Shown here one piece after another: positions 10,827 to 22,045 of a stretch of DNA of 64,000 bases. Source of the stretch: Apiosordaria backusii (Eukaryota > Ascomycota > Sordariomycetes > Sordariales > Lasiosphaeriaceae); contig JAUKTV010000003.1 in the NCBI GenBank assembly GCA_030549205.1, positions 1,922,001 to 1,986,000 on the forward strand, read 5' to 3'. The notes beneath the pieces were generated by a model. It searched no databases, had not been told where the DNA came from, and worked only from the letters and a program-made list of their open reading frames with translations. A program made the translations under genes and the position numbers. Numbering within the stretch: the stretch's first letter is position 1; every line of letters begins with the position of its first letter.

Positions 10827-11352
10827 TTTGGTGGTGAGGGTGGCGGTTTGGGATTTTGATGGAGAGGGGTTGTGATGGAGAGACTGGTGAGGATTTCAAA
10901 ATGGATAGACTTCAAAGGGGAGTATTGAATTTCTTTAAAGATGGAAGTTAATCTCTCGTAGAGCTCGGTGTTGATTGATACTCCTCTCAAGCCCGGTTCA
11001 GTGAGATAATCACGCCTCAGACTATAGACCGAGGAATGTAGCAAGCGAGTGCTCCTTTACCCACCAGGGCCGAAGTCCCAACATCTTGGGCGTACGCAAC
11101 CCCGAGATGCTATCCGTGGTGTAGAGTCCATCGATAGAAGAATACCCCTGCTAGGTAGAGGTTTTGAGGCTGTGATCAATACCTCGGACTCGTTCGTAGT
11201 TGATCTGATACATTCCTTCCACGACCTCAAACACCATCATTTTAGACCCCATAACTCGCACTCGCTTAAAGTAGGTAATTGAATAAGGTATCTTTCAACC
11301 ACATATTCCAGCGCAGTTGGCGGTTAGTGAGCCACATTTTTGGCATTGCTTA
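10827..11352. other. Intergenic
   Basis: Holds the upstream region of the small secreted protein gene and the 3' flank of the C2H2/TPR gene, both on the minus strand. No other gene or repeat is seen. Confidence 0.5.
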
Positions 11353-13562
11353 TCAAGATACTTCAAAGGAACGCCGTTGTTCCTCCCTGCGATTCGATAT
11401 ATCCTCACGTAACCTTTTAGATTGTATAACATCAGGATGGTCTGGCCCCAACACCTCCTGTTTCAGTCGAACACAGTCATTCATCAACTCGAGAGCCTCC
11501 TCTAAACGACCTAGATCCATCCAGATCTCGGCCAAAAGAACCATAGAACCTAGTGTATATGGATGTTCTGGTCCTAACACCGTCCTTCTTATGTGTAGTA
11601 CCTCGACAGCCAAGACCTCAGCTTTACTCGGCTGGCCCTGATCGCGCCATAATATCGCTAGCTTCACCATACACGTTACCGTATTTGGATGCTCAGGTCC
11701 CAGTATTCGACTGCATATTTCTAGCGATTGCCTTAGTAGTGAGCCGGCTTCTTCAAGTTGGCCCTGATAACGGAAAACAAGTGCCAAGTTCATCATGCTT
11801 GTCAGGGTCTTTGGGTGTTCCTCTCCGACTTCACTTTTGTTTTTCTCAAGTTCTATTAACAATTCGGCTTCGTTTAATTCCTCGGTTTGGCTTGTATCGT
11901 TAAGCTCTTCCAACGGTGGGGGAGTGGGCACATCTAACGGAAGAATTTCCACGCCTTCAAGAGAGAGCGGGACTGCATCCAATGCCAGCTGTTGGAGATG
12001 CCTGCCGAGGTGTTTGCAGAAAGCCAAGCTATCCTCCTTTATGTCACCGGTTGACATCCAGTTGTCGCAAAACGGACAAGACCCTGCTGGGAACTCTCTA
12101 ACTGGTCGGGCTAGGGCCAAGATGTTGGAAATTTGATAATGTGAAATGGGTCTCTGGTGCTTATTCTCGAGGTGTTGAAACAGGAGGTCACGGGAATGAA
12201 GTTTCGAACTGCAAAGGTGGCAGTTCCACTGAGTTCTATGCAACTCCAGCTCGTGATTGAACCACTCGTGTCTGGTTGAAAATAAGCCTGAAGAGCACCC
12301 CCTGAATGTACAGATATAGGGTTGGAGGTCATCGAACACATGTCTCCTAGCAAGATAGCGATGATTAGCAAAAGTTCCTCAGAAGAGAAACGGACGTGTT
12401 ATGAATTGCGCCAGTTTTCTGACAAAGAAAAGAATAAGAGACTTTCTTACCTCCATTCATGTTCGGTACCGACAGATTCAGAACGCCCGCAGTAGGGGCA
12501 GTTGAAGGGGTCGTCGTACTGCAGCCGGATTCCTCGTACAACGAATCTTGTCAAGTCCGGTACCTCTAGTTCACCGCTGTCTCCCTCGGAAAGAGCGGAG
12601 GCAAAGGAGGTAGCTCCACTGTGTATGCTTCGGGAGGCATATATGTCCGTTTTCTCAAGGCTCGTATGTATCGATATGTCTTCAACGGTTGTTGCCGCTA
12701 CAGAAGACTGCGACTCTGGAAGATCGATCTCAGTAACCTCCATTTGCCGAGGTGTTTTCATCTGTTTCTTGAGAATGAGATTGCGTCGTTGTGAAAACGC
12801 TTGCCCGAGCTTCTCTTGAAGCCATGGCTGTCGTGATGTCTTGGGGAACATGTCCTTGAGGTGAACCATGTGGTTGTCAAAACTCGGATCATCTCCTGGC
12901 AAAGGAGCAGATGATAATGGCACAGTGTTGGTTGATTGATAGCGAGACCTCTGTCGTATCAATCTTTCGAGGTTGAAAAGGCGGTCTACGTTGGCCTGGA
13001 TGCTGAGAAAAAGCTCATCGAGTTCTGTGGTCGGGGAGGAAAGGAACGTGATCAAGTCTTGGTTCTCAGGATCTGTTTGATCTATGTCCCCGAGTAGGAC
13101 TACCAGGTCGTCCCCTTGTTTGTCAGGCTTTTCCCCGCGGAAAGGTAGGGCTGTTGTGGAATGGCCGTCGTCAATGGTTAGCCGAGCTGCGTCATAAGAT
13201 AATGTAAGGTAAGGTACTTGGGTGATTGCTTTCAGAAACTTACCTTGCATTAAGGAATGGTCAAGATCCTTTAGTGTGCCGTATATGACCTTGCGCATTG
13301 TCGGGGCTTTCCGTAGGCGCCAGTCAATCGATGCCTTTGATGAACTGTTTCTGAATGCCCCCATATTCAGTCCCCAGATATTGAAGCGCCCGCGAGCATT
13401 GTGTGTAGCCACAGCGTTCGGGTGATCTTCAGGGAGAGCCTCCTCCAAACGGTCAAGCCCTTCCAGGCATTGCTTCGCCAGGCCAGATAAGCTTTCTTCC
13501 AAAGAAGGCTCCGGGAATGCAGACATCGCGGCTCCAGTACTGGGCATCACTTTTTCAGTCAA
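11353..13562 (-). CDS. C2H2 zinc-finger protein with C-terminal kinesin-light-chain-type TPRs (682 aa)
   Basis: Exons 13562-13244, 13186-12451 and 12346-11353. The first intron (57 nt, GTAAGT to GACGCAG) is a multiple of three, so retention would give 701 instead of 682 residues. The N-terminal half is helical and fungal-specific (LAKQCLEGLDRLEEALPEDHP, then KASIDWRLRKAPTMRKVIYG). In the middle are Cys/His pairs of C2H2-like fingers: CPYCGRSESVGTEHEWRRH, CTFRGCSSGLFSTRHEWFNH, CHLCSSKLHSRDLLFQHLENKH and CPFCDNW. The C-terminus has three repeats of about 42 residues (for example LGPEHPNTVTCMVKLAILW), the NLR-type TPR known from fungal STAND proteins. No NB-ARC or NACHT domain lies between them. 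Such proteins occur in fungal allorecognition/NLR-like families; a role in signalling or non-self response is inference. It is transcribed divergently from the DUF7580-type gene 307 bp away. Confidence 0.8.
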
Positions 13563-13869
13563 TTAAGCAAGAGAATTCGTGGAAGAGCGAGCCGGCGCAC
13601 CTGCCTTATTCAACGGATGGGGAACCCCGCAAATGCAGAGTGACATTCGAATGCGCAGATAATTACATCCTCAATCAGTAATTATTAATTTTAATTACCA
13701 ACAGCCTGCTTCCACGCCATTGGACGTCGGCCACTGCAGCCAACATCACACGCTTTCCAGCTTGCCTCATCACCACACACATACTTGGCCGGAAAGCAAG
13801 ATATGATCTTCGAAAAGTCTCCTCCACCTTCTTCTGTTTATCTACAACGTCTGCCAACTTCAGCCCGAG
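13563..13869. promoter_or_regulatory. Divergent promoter between C2H2/TPR and DUF7580-type genes
   Basis: The two start codons face away from each other over 307 bp, so transcription is likely driven from this shared stretch. It contains an AT-rich patch (TAATTATTAATTTTAATTACC, about 13680-13700). No known factor site is claimed. Confidence 0.45.
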
Positions 13870-15567
13870 ATGTCTGGCTTCGAGATTGCTGGTATCGTAC
13901 TGGGCGCTTCTCCCCTCATCATTGAGGGCAGCAAGCTGGTGCGGGGTTATCTTGAGATGTCAATATTCTGGCTCAAGTTCTCGACCAAATTTCCAGACAT
14001 GGTAGCTGCGGTTGAAGATGAGCTGATGGCATTCCGGCAAAATGTTGAGCTCCTTTTGCGCCCCCTGGCCTTAGGCGTTGAGACAGAATCCCGTCTTTTG
14101 AATGATGGGAATTCGACAAAATGGCATGACCCCAGCCTTCAGTCATTATTGAGAACTCGGATCGGCAATGACAAGTTCATTTGGTTTTTGGGGAAGCTTC
14201 GCCGCTTTAATAACATCATTGGGGAGCTTTCCGCCGTGATGATGCCTATCCACGACGGAAGGGTAAGTCCACGCAACAGATCGCGACACGAAAGACAACA
14301 ATTGATCTGACGAGGTAATGGCCAGATACGTCTTCCAAGCCCAGGAACCGTTGATCATGCAGTTCTCAGGCTAGCTGTCAGCTTTACCAACAAACGTGAT
14401 CTGATGAGAGAAATAACATCTATCAACATTCAGATTAGCCGATTCCTTGAAGCTGATCTCCGCATAGCCCAAGCTACCATTCTTGCACCAGCTATCATGG
14501 GGAAAGGACAAAAGAATATTCAGACTGCCGCGGCCCCCTTTTTTGACCTGCAGTCACAGACTGTTAAACTCTACCGGTCTTTTCGACCAGATAACTGGAT
14601 ATGTGGGTGTCAGAAGCTTCATCCATGCGGAATAGGTACAGTTTGGGATCACGATCACTCTCGGCGGCCAAGGAAAGGGTCTATCAAGCTTCTTCTGGGC
14701 TCGGGTGGACCACTTCAGTATGTGCCAGTGCAAGTGGGTGTTGGGGTGCATGATGGCAAGGACACATCGGCAGTTCTAAATGACGATGATGATACTAATG
14801 GGCCTCTGATCGACCACGTTGCAGATTTAACGGCTCAGATACGTCTAGATTCGGACTTTGAGTCGCATGTCAAGGCAGGGAAGAAGAAGAAGACAACAAT
14901 ACTCGCACTGTCAAGCTTTCAGACAGCCGTCAATCCAGTAACATCGAACCCTGAGTCATCTTGGCTACCCCGGGAAACCGCGAAGCTGACCAAATCGCAC
15001 TCCCCAAAACGTCATGTACGGTTCGCGCATCAACGCAGTGACCCCAGTCCTGCCAAAACCTGTCCTGTGCCGATTGACCTCCAAATTTCTTGCAACTTAC
15101 TGACAGCACCCCTGTCTGTATTGGGACAACTCGAGGCCAACATCCATCATGAAGACAAAGCAATCACGTTGACTGCTGAGAAACAACTCACCAGGGAAAG
15201 GGGACTCGTCAGTGTGTACAAGTCAATGTCCCTTCTGGACCATCGCATTCGTGTGGGCGTCAAACTTGCATATACCATTCTCGGGCTTGGAACATCACCC
15301 TGGATCCCTCAGGCCTGGGACGACCGTGATATTCAAGTCATCGGAGAGAATCCTGCCTTGCTCTACTTCCAGCATACCTCCATCCGCTCCGCATTGAAGA
15401 GAGAAATAGCCGACGCGAGGGAACACGCACAGATGGCCATGTTCACCCTTGGGATAGTCCTCCTACAACTCCTCTTCCAGGAACGCATCGAGGACCAACC
15501 ATACTACAAGTCCCACTGCGACTCCAACGGAGTAGCCCACGACTGGACACATTGGCGCGCGGCGTAG
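13870..15567 (+). CDS. DUF7580-type protein, possibly truncated by in-frame UAG (544 aa)
   Basis: Exons 13870-14262 and 14326-15567, with a 63-nt intron (AGG|GTAAGT, acceptor GGCCAG). The N-terminus MSGFEIAGIVLGASPLIIEG is the hydrophobic helix start typical of fungal proteins related to prion-inhibition/HeLo-like N-termini. The rest follows the DUF7580 pattern, with VKLAYTILGLGTSPWIPQAW, DIQVIGENPALLYF, and MAMFTLGIVLLQLLF near the end. The frame stops at TAG 15565-15567, but the same frame stays open for 63 more codons to 15759. Those codons read EWQQQVEITHGPELADVISR and IHEVVVCVIEPLEKYIKSF, exactly the kind of C-terminus that family members have. This points to a nonsense mutation in a longer (about 608-residue) protein, or to readthrough. 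Function unknown; such proteins are often near fungal NLR-type genes. Confidence 0.75.
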
Positions 15568-17073
15568 GAATGGCAGCAGCAGGTGGAAATCACTCATGGA
15601 CCGGAGTTGGCAGATGTCATCTCACGTTGTGTCAATGTCAGCTTTACAGACACACCGGATCTAGGGAAGGCCGGGTTCATCCACGAGGTGGTGGTTTGTG
15701 TTATTGAGCCGCTGGAGAAGTACATCAAGAGCTTTGAGATGGGCGTAAATAGTTTCTAGGCAGAACAATACCGCATTCCGGGGTCAGGGAGACTTAGCAG
15801 GTAGGCTTACAGGAGAGTTCAGACCCAAGGGCTGCTGTGAGTCTCATGTTCTGTAGAGCACACAAAGGACAGTCACCTAGGATCTCTCTAGTGAAGTGAT
15901 AGTGATACCTGAAGTGGTTGGATGAGGGCATTCACAAGTCCTTATCTTATCTCTTATCTCTCTTATCTGAGCGCCCCACTATTGGCCCGGTCAGAAGAGA
16001 TCCACCACTTCACACATCCTACTTCAGGAAGCCCAGTCTGACAGCTTCAATTGCAATTCATCACCTTTTTCCACACTTTCTTTTGACCTATTAGTTCAAC
16101 TAATGGACTACTGTATCAGATAGGCAACGGGCCGTGCAGCCACTCTGTTCACACTACCTAGGTAGGTACCTTAACCATTGAGAAGGTGTCAAGATCGTCA
16201 AGCATATTATGGGAAGACTGTACTTTACCCTCAAATGATGATTACATAAGGGTCACTTTAGGGGTGCACCTTAGCCCACTTTTCTTTTGAGGGTTCGGGT
16301 CATGACAGGCATCGCCGTCAACTAACACCCAACAACACCACCACTTTCAGGACAAAATAACCATGAGAAATTGAACTTGAACCTGATTCTCACACAAATT
16401 TGTATACAGAAAAATTTCATTACAGATCAGCTAGTCCATCACACCTTTATGGTGTTTTCCACGCCCGCCTTACCGTACACCAAAGACAACCACCGCCCAC
16501 ACCTGACCTTAGGGTTAGGGTTACTCGGAGTCGGAAAGGCCGTCGGGTTCACATTGTGGGCAGGAGAGGTCGGCTTATGTAAATAAAAAGCGCGCCTTTG
16601 GAAGACCTGCTGGCCGTGGAAAATCACGTTTTTAAGCTATTTGGCCAATAAATTGTAATACGGCCGCTTTGCAAAGGCGTGAACAAAGGCAGGTTGCAAA
16701 GGCGTGGCCAAAGGCCTTGGGAGCAGTCAAGTGGTGGCAGCAAAGGTGAATTTTTTATTGAAGCTATAACCCTAACCCGGGTGTGGGTCCAGGTGCACCC
16801 CTCAGATCTGGGGGCTGCCCCCGTGAAGTGTCCCTTACCCGTAATTTCCACGGCAGCTTCAGCTTCGATGCTGTATCAGCTTTGGTTCGTTTCTTCCGGC
16901 CCTTAAGTCCACCCACATAGATCTATTCGCAGAAACACCTGTACGATCTGTGTGCAAGGTAGGTATGTGATCAATTATGAAGCTGCATCGAGATATCCCT
17001 GACAACGTCAATATAGACATGTGAAAAGCCATTGCCGCAATCGAGAAATACAGCCTATTCTTCATCCGACTTC

Positions 17074-17130
17074 TCTCCATCCGTTGTATCTCCATCCGTT
17101 ATATCTCCATCCGTTGTATCTCCATCTCTA
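17074..17130. repeat. 15-bp tandem repeat, ~3.7 copies
   Basis: The unit TCTCCATCCGTTGTA is repeated three times, with one T/A-rich variant, and a partial fourth copy. Non-coding. Confidence 0.85.
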
Positions 17131-17175
17131 CAGCAAGATCTCCAACTACCTTCTAGATAAATTTAGCAACGTTCC

Positions 17176-17264
17176 CAAAGCCACTACGCCTCCAATGGCA
17201 AGATATTCCAGGAGAATACCTACTAACCAAGAGTCACCGATGACCAGTTCGAAGGGTGGTTGTA
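17176..17264 (+). pseudogene. Inverted relic of an exon of the GTPase-RING-patatin gene
   Basis: The plus-strand text GGCAAGATATTCCAG..GAATACC and GTCACCGATGACCAGTTCGAA matches, with small indels, the minus-strand exon 3 of the gene at 17501-22028 (coding SSGKIFQKGEYQPRVTDDQFEEWF at about 20180-20260). The relic has the opposite orientation and is shifted out of frame. Similarity fades on both sides, so about 90 bp survives. It shows that at least one further copy of this gene existed or exists. Confidence 0.75.
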
Positions 17265-17500
17265 GGCTGCCCCGTCTAAGACGAGCGCGAGCAAACGCCA
17301 GGATCAACTCTCAGACGCACGAGCAGGCGAGGTGAAGGCCACGTGCAAGCCGCGTCTAGGCAATATACAGCAGCGCGTGCTGGCGCTAGGCATTCTCCCT
17401 GATAGTCGTCCCAGCTCGCCACCGACTTCATCCAAGCTTGACATGGACAATACCTAAACACTCTCTCCCCACAGTCGTCCCAGCTTGCCCGCTGCCAGCA

Positions 17501-20500
17501 TCAAAACTCACCACTCCGAGGCCGATGCTGCTGGGCGTGGTGACTAAAGAACCCTTTAGTGGTAGGCGTTCCCAACTCAGCCGGTGCGCTTTCTATCGAA
17601 ACCGTGGCACCCAATCTGGGGCTGTCATCAGCTCTAGCCAGAGGCGAAAGGGTCAACGAAGTATCCGATCTTCGCGAGTATGTATCTCGATCAAGCGGAT
17701 GCGCCGACATGGGCCTTCTGACGCTTTCGTCATAGAGCTGCCGCGGAAACCCGCTGATAGAGATATAGGGATCCGATTTGCTCAGGCTTTGATGGGGCGG
17801 AGGTGGTCGTAGGCCAAGAGCAATACGCACGAGGCCGCCGGAGTGGGCTCTGGCCGGGATGTCAACCTTGACTTGGAACCTCCCGCTTGTCGCCATTTCG
17901 GCCCAAATCTCCCGCGAGATAGGAATCTTCCTTTCGTATCCTTGACTGTGGCTGCTGTGGTCGGCCTGAAGCATGAAGTGGGGCTCGAAGTCGCCTGTGA
18001 TCCGGCCGAGGAGCAAGTGGCCGAGCCTTTTGCTATCGTTGCTCCCTGGATCAAACCTGCAGTGGATGGACCCTGTGGTGGAAGCGCTTTGTCAGTTCAG
18101 GTACTCTTGGACGCCATCACGCCGTGGACAAACTAATCGAGACTACAGTCCAATTTCTAGAGGCCTATAAGAGAGCTTGATAGGCCTAGAAGAAGAGCTC
18201 AATAGGCCGAGAAAAAAGCTTGACAGGCCTTAAAAGAGCACTATACAGGCCTCACAAGATAGTTGGCAGCCCTGTCAAGATAGCTTGATAGCGCCGTCAA
18301 GATAGCTTGATAGGCCTGACAAGAGGGCTCAATAGGCCTCATCAGAGAGCTTGATAGGCATCCGAAAGTTATCGGAACGCCTGTATTTGGCAGCTTCTAC
18401 CAGTGCCGAGGAGCTGGTCAGGTGTACAGTTGGCTCCTCACCTGCCTCGACTTTTTTGCCCAGGGCGTGATTATTTTTAAAAGAGCGATCATCACTTACC
18501 TGTAGATGCGCGGCCCTTGGCTACAGGGCCCTCTCTCTCAAAGTAGAAGGAGCTGGCCACCAATCTATCGGCTGCGTCCCTGATCTTGGGGTCTTCTCTG
18601 GCACTTGAGCGTGCTGTAGCCTCCAACACACCCAGTTGGTCAGCTTTGTCAAGGCCTGGTCTCATGCCTTCGAACAGAACGTTGAGTCGAATATGACGCT
18701 GTCGGTCTTCGGCAGTGTTTGTGTTGGTCACACCCGCGTAGTAGTCGTACCACGCTTGTTCACTGTTGAGCTGGTTCTGAACTATGCCCCGGATGATGTT
18801 GATCAGGTTGACGAAACCGCCCTTGGTTGGTTGGAGGACCTGAGCGACCACAGGCTCCCTTCCCAGACCAGTTCCCAGAGACAGCAGTATATCTGGCTGC
18901 TGATGTTGAACGTCTTTCCACAAGATTTGGCGCTCGTGATGAACAACCCAAGCGGGACAGTTGTAGTGTAAGCCACCGTCCACAAACGACTTTCCGGTTT
19001 CGGGCTGGACATATGGTTTGAAGTAGGGAGGCGCAGCTGACGTTGCCAAGGCACTGCGGAAAGTTGAGAAGTATTAGGGACGCGAACGATCTGCTTGAAA
19101 AGAACGACATGGTTCTAGAAATACTCACGCTTCCCAGACTTTCATCTCCTTTTTTGGATGTGTAGAGCGCAAGACGTCATAATTCACTGTAAATTGAGGT
19201 GGTTAGTCACTGAAGGGTGAGAACATGTGGAAGAGGTAGGGATGGCTTACACCTGCATCTCTCGCGCTCTGGTCCAGTCACATTGTAATTGGTCAACAAG
19301 ATAGCCTTATTCGACTTCCCGGATCTCAAGCTTGTGGTGACCGCAACCTTGATATGAGATCGAGGGCTGTTGGAATTGGAAGTACCGCCGAAGAGTAAAG
19401 TGCTCGCTCCGAAGACACGTTGCACTCCCTCCTTGAGAGGTTTTGTCTTGTACCAGCTGCTCCACAATCTCTTCAACGTCCGAGGGGTGAAGGCCTTCCC
19501 GCAGAGGTCCTTGAAGTCGCGTATGCAATCTGATACCGGCAGGTTCTTAACTCCTAGGCCGAGAGCAACAATGCCTCCAGTGCTAGAATGATTGACCTTT
19601 AGCTTCAGTACCTAGATATGTTTGACGTCTGAAGAGCTGACGAGACTTACCTAGTTCCCACAATAAGATCAAAGAAGTTTTGCACTGGAATATTGTTGAG
19701 CTGCTTCTGTAGCTCCTCAAGCATGATCAATTCGACAAGCCCGCGCACACCACCACTAAACATGAATGCCGTCAGTATCGTGGCGGCAGAGCATGTATGA
19801 AAAGGAAGACTTACCCATCCAAACACAAAGCTCGTATCCCTGCGCACTCTGGCTTGAACCTGATCTGGACAGGATTTCTTTCCCAATTGTGCTTTTGACG
19901 GTGGAACGGACAATATTTGATGAATAAAATGTCTCGCTCCATCTGGCCACCGAGAGCAGTGATGCACTCCGTGCATAGGACATGCCCACAAGGAAGGACG
20001 TGCTCTGGAACGTTGTTGATACAGCAGAAGCAGGTTCCATGGCTGATGTTTTCCGAGAACCTTGAGTTGTCTTCGTAGAACCGCTCGATGCGTTGAAGAT
20101 GCTTCCCCCAGGCATTCTCCTTCTCACTTCCCACACGTGGAAGCTCATCCATCATCTTCTCCAGCTCAGTGCCGATGCCTTTGAACCACTCTTCGAACTG
20201 GTCATCAGTGACTCTAGGTTGGTATTCTCCTTTCTGGAATATCTTGCCGCTGGAGGCTTGGTGGCCTTTCACATGTGCATACCGGACGTTGCAGCATATC
20301 TGGCCCTTGCTCTCGAAGCCGCAAGGTAGCCACTTATCGCAGAGCTCTTCGAAAGCCATCCTCGCGGGTTTGCGAAAGGTGCCATCCAAGAGGTCCTTTA
20401 TCTTCCCTAGAAGACCGTCAATGAGTGCCTGATCACGATGCGTGTTTCGAAACCGGGTTTCTTACCTGTAAGATTATTCCGCGTGATGATGAGTGTCATG

Positions 20501-22028
20501 CAGGAAGCGAGCAAGGGCTTCACCTTCTCTAAAAGCCTCAGCTCGGTCCTGGAGCCTCCCACATGGCTGGCTCCATTGCGAACAGCGAGAATGAGGTGTA
20601 GCATATGCCCTTGGAAATCATGTGGCATGGGATTGAGCAGCAATGCCTCCTTCACAAAGTCGAATGGTTGGTTCAGATTCGCAGAAAAGTGATCATATGC
20701 CGCGTTCATGAACTGATGGAGCTTTTCAGCGTTGAGGGCCATGCGTACGGACTTCTTCTCGGTGTGCGAATTGGTACCCTTCTCTCGGATCGCGGCATAG
20801 AGCTTGCCAATCTGGTCATCGATTTGCATGTAGCGCCCTTTCGTAGGAATACGCACAACTGTGATAGACCGGTAGAAACATTCGAGAAGCTCTTTCGCAG
20901 ACTTGACGTTTCGTCCTGTGCGTCTCAATCCTTGGACGATGCTGATGAGTTCTGGGACCTGGGTAATATCCTTGTGAGCCCCAAGCAACTTATCTGTCGC
21001 AATGCCCGTGTCCCATTGCTCTTCGTCAATAGCATTGTCGGTTCGGTTTAGTGCGATGATCAGATGCGGTAAGACTGGTTGATTGACGGCTTTTTCGATG
21101 GAAAAATAGGCCCACTCTACAAGGTTGACGAGGACATCTGACTGGAACGTCCTGTTGAGTGTCAAGAGAGGTCAGTAATGATCGTGGCACTGCTGTGTGG
21201 GAGTACTGACCTAGCCTCCTGAATTACGAAAACAATGACATCGGAGAACGTATACAGTATCCTAGGAAACAGACGTTTGACAGCAAACCCTCGGGAAGAT
21301 GTCATGGAGTCTTTAGCCCATCGGATTTTTTGCTGAATCTTCCTTCTCGCAGACTTGCTGTTGCCTTGATATTCCTTCGCTCTGGGTGCGCTCTCCCCGC
21401 CGCCGAGGCCTTCACAGTCCGCGAATAGAACGGGGTGAGACTCATGATGGGTTGCTGGGTCAGCGTATAGATGCACATCTCCGGAAGTCGAGATGGGATC
21501 GTCGGTTAAGCCGTTAACGGGCGCAGGAAAAGATTTACTGGCCCTGATACCAGCTTGCTCCCGACCAATGAGCATCTTTATGACTGTGCTCTTCCCCTCG
21601 CCTGTTTTGCCAACAAATGATACCAGTTGTGGGAAGCGATCTGTTGTGCTGAACTCATGACTTTCCAACATGATCTCGATTAAGCGGTCTGAGTGGTCGA
21701 GGAATGACCCCGTGCCGTCGGTGCTTTTGTCCACACCAAACCACATGGTCTCCGCATCAGTGTCGAATAGTTCAGCTTGCTCTTCCTTAGACCTCCCCTC
21801 ACCGAAAATACGTTCGAGACGCTCCACAACTGCCGAATCAACCTTCTCATGAGGGCGATTGTCGATGCCCTTGACTCCAGGCTTATGGGGGCGCTCCTCG
21901 CCCCAACAGTCGTCGCAGAAGGTGAAATGCCCACATTGGACGCAAGTCCAGACTTTTTTGGTAGTACTTTCACAAGCAACACAGGACTCTGCTGGCTTGG
22001 GGTGTCCTTCGGTCTGTGAGACTGTCAT
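17501..22028 (-). CDS. Zinc-finger / P-loop GTPase / RING / patatin-like phospholipase (about 1238 aa)
   Basis: Eight exons: 22028-21211, 21151-20466, 20406-19815, 19755-19651, 19582-19251, 19186-19129, 19053-18500 and 18072-17501. All junctions keep the frame. The N-terminus has six cysteines in three CxxC pairs (C16/C19, C29/C32, C38/C41). A P-loop GKTGEGKST starts at residue 140 (G140), a Walker-B-like FADCEGLGG holds D204, and NRTD at 308-311 suits a GTPase G4 motif. A RING-like finger spans about 627-670 (VLPCGHVLCTECI, CPFHR). A patatin domain follows: oxyanion loop DGGGVRGL from 698, nucleophile Ser734 in GTSTG, and Asp889 in DGGL. The C-terminal part after the long last intron (TGSIHCRF, ISGFPRQL) resembles tails of other fungal patatin proteins. 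Patatin is normally N-terminal in fungal NLRs; here it follows a GTPase. A membrane-lipid effector triggered by the GTPase is inference. The 3' end is uncertain: GTGAGT overlaps the stop region. Confidence 0.8.
18160..18372. repeat. 22-bp minisatellite inside the last intron of the patatin gene
   Basis: About nine degenerate copies of AAGATAGCTTGATAGGCCTGAC lie in tandem within the 427-nt intron 18073-18499. The unit closely resembles the 21-bp unit just upstream of the same gene. Confidence 0.85.
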
Positions 22029-22045
22029 TATAACAGTTGATGGCG

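Larger units (their letters stand above)
15760..17500. other. Intergenic with short repeats and a gene relic
   Basis: No intact gene is seen. The region contains a telobox-like pair of motifs (about 16508-16522 and 16766-16776), a 15-bp tandem repeat (17074-17130) and an inverted relic of the GTPase-RING-patatin gene (17176-17264). The dispersed motif CTAGGTAGGTACCT occurs at about 16158-16171. Confidence 0.5.

Noticed and set aside
17276..17461. Possible extra 3' exon of the patatin gene
   Set aside because: A splice could be drawn from 17506 into this frame, but the resulting text has no family pattern.
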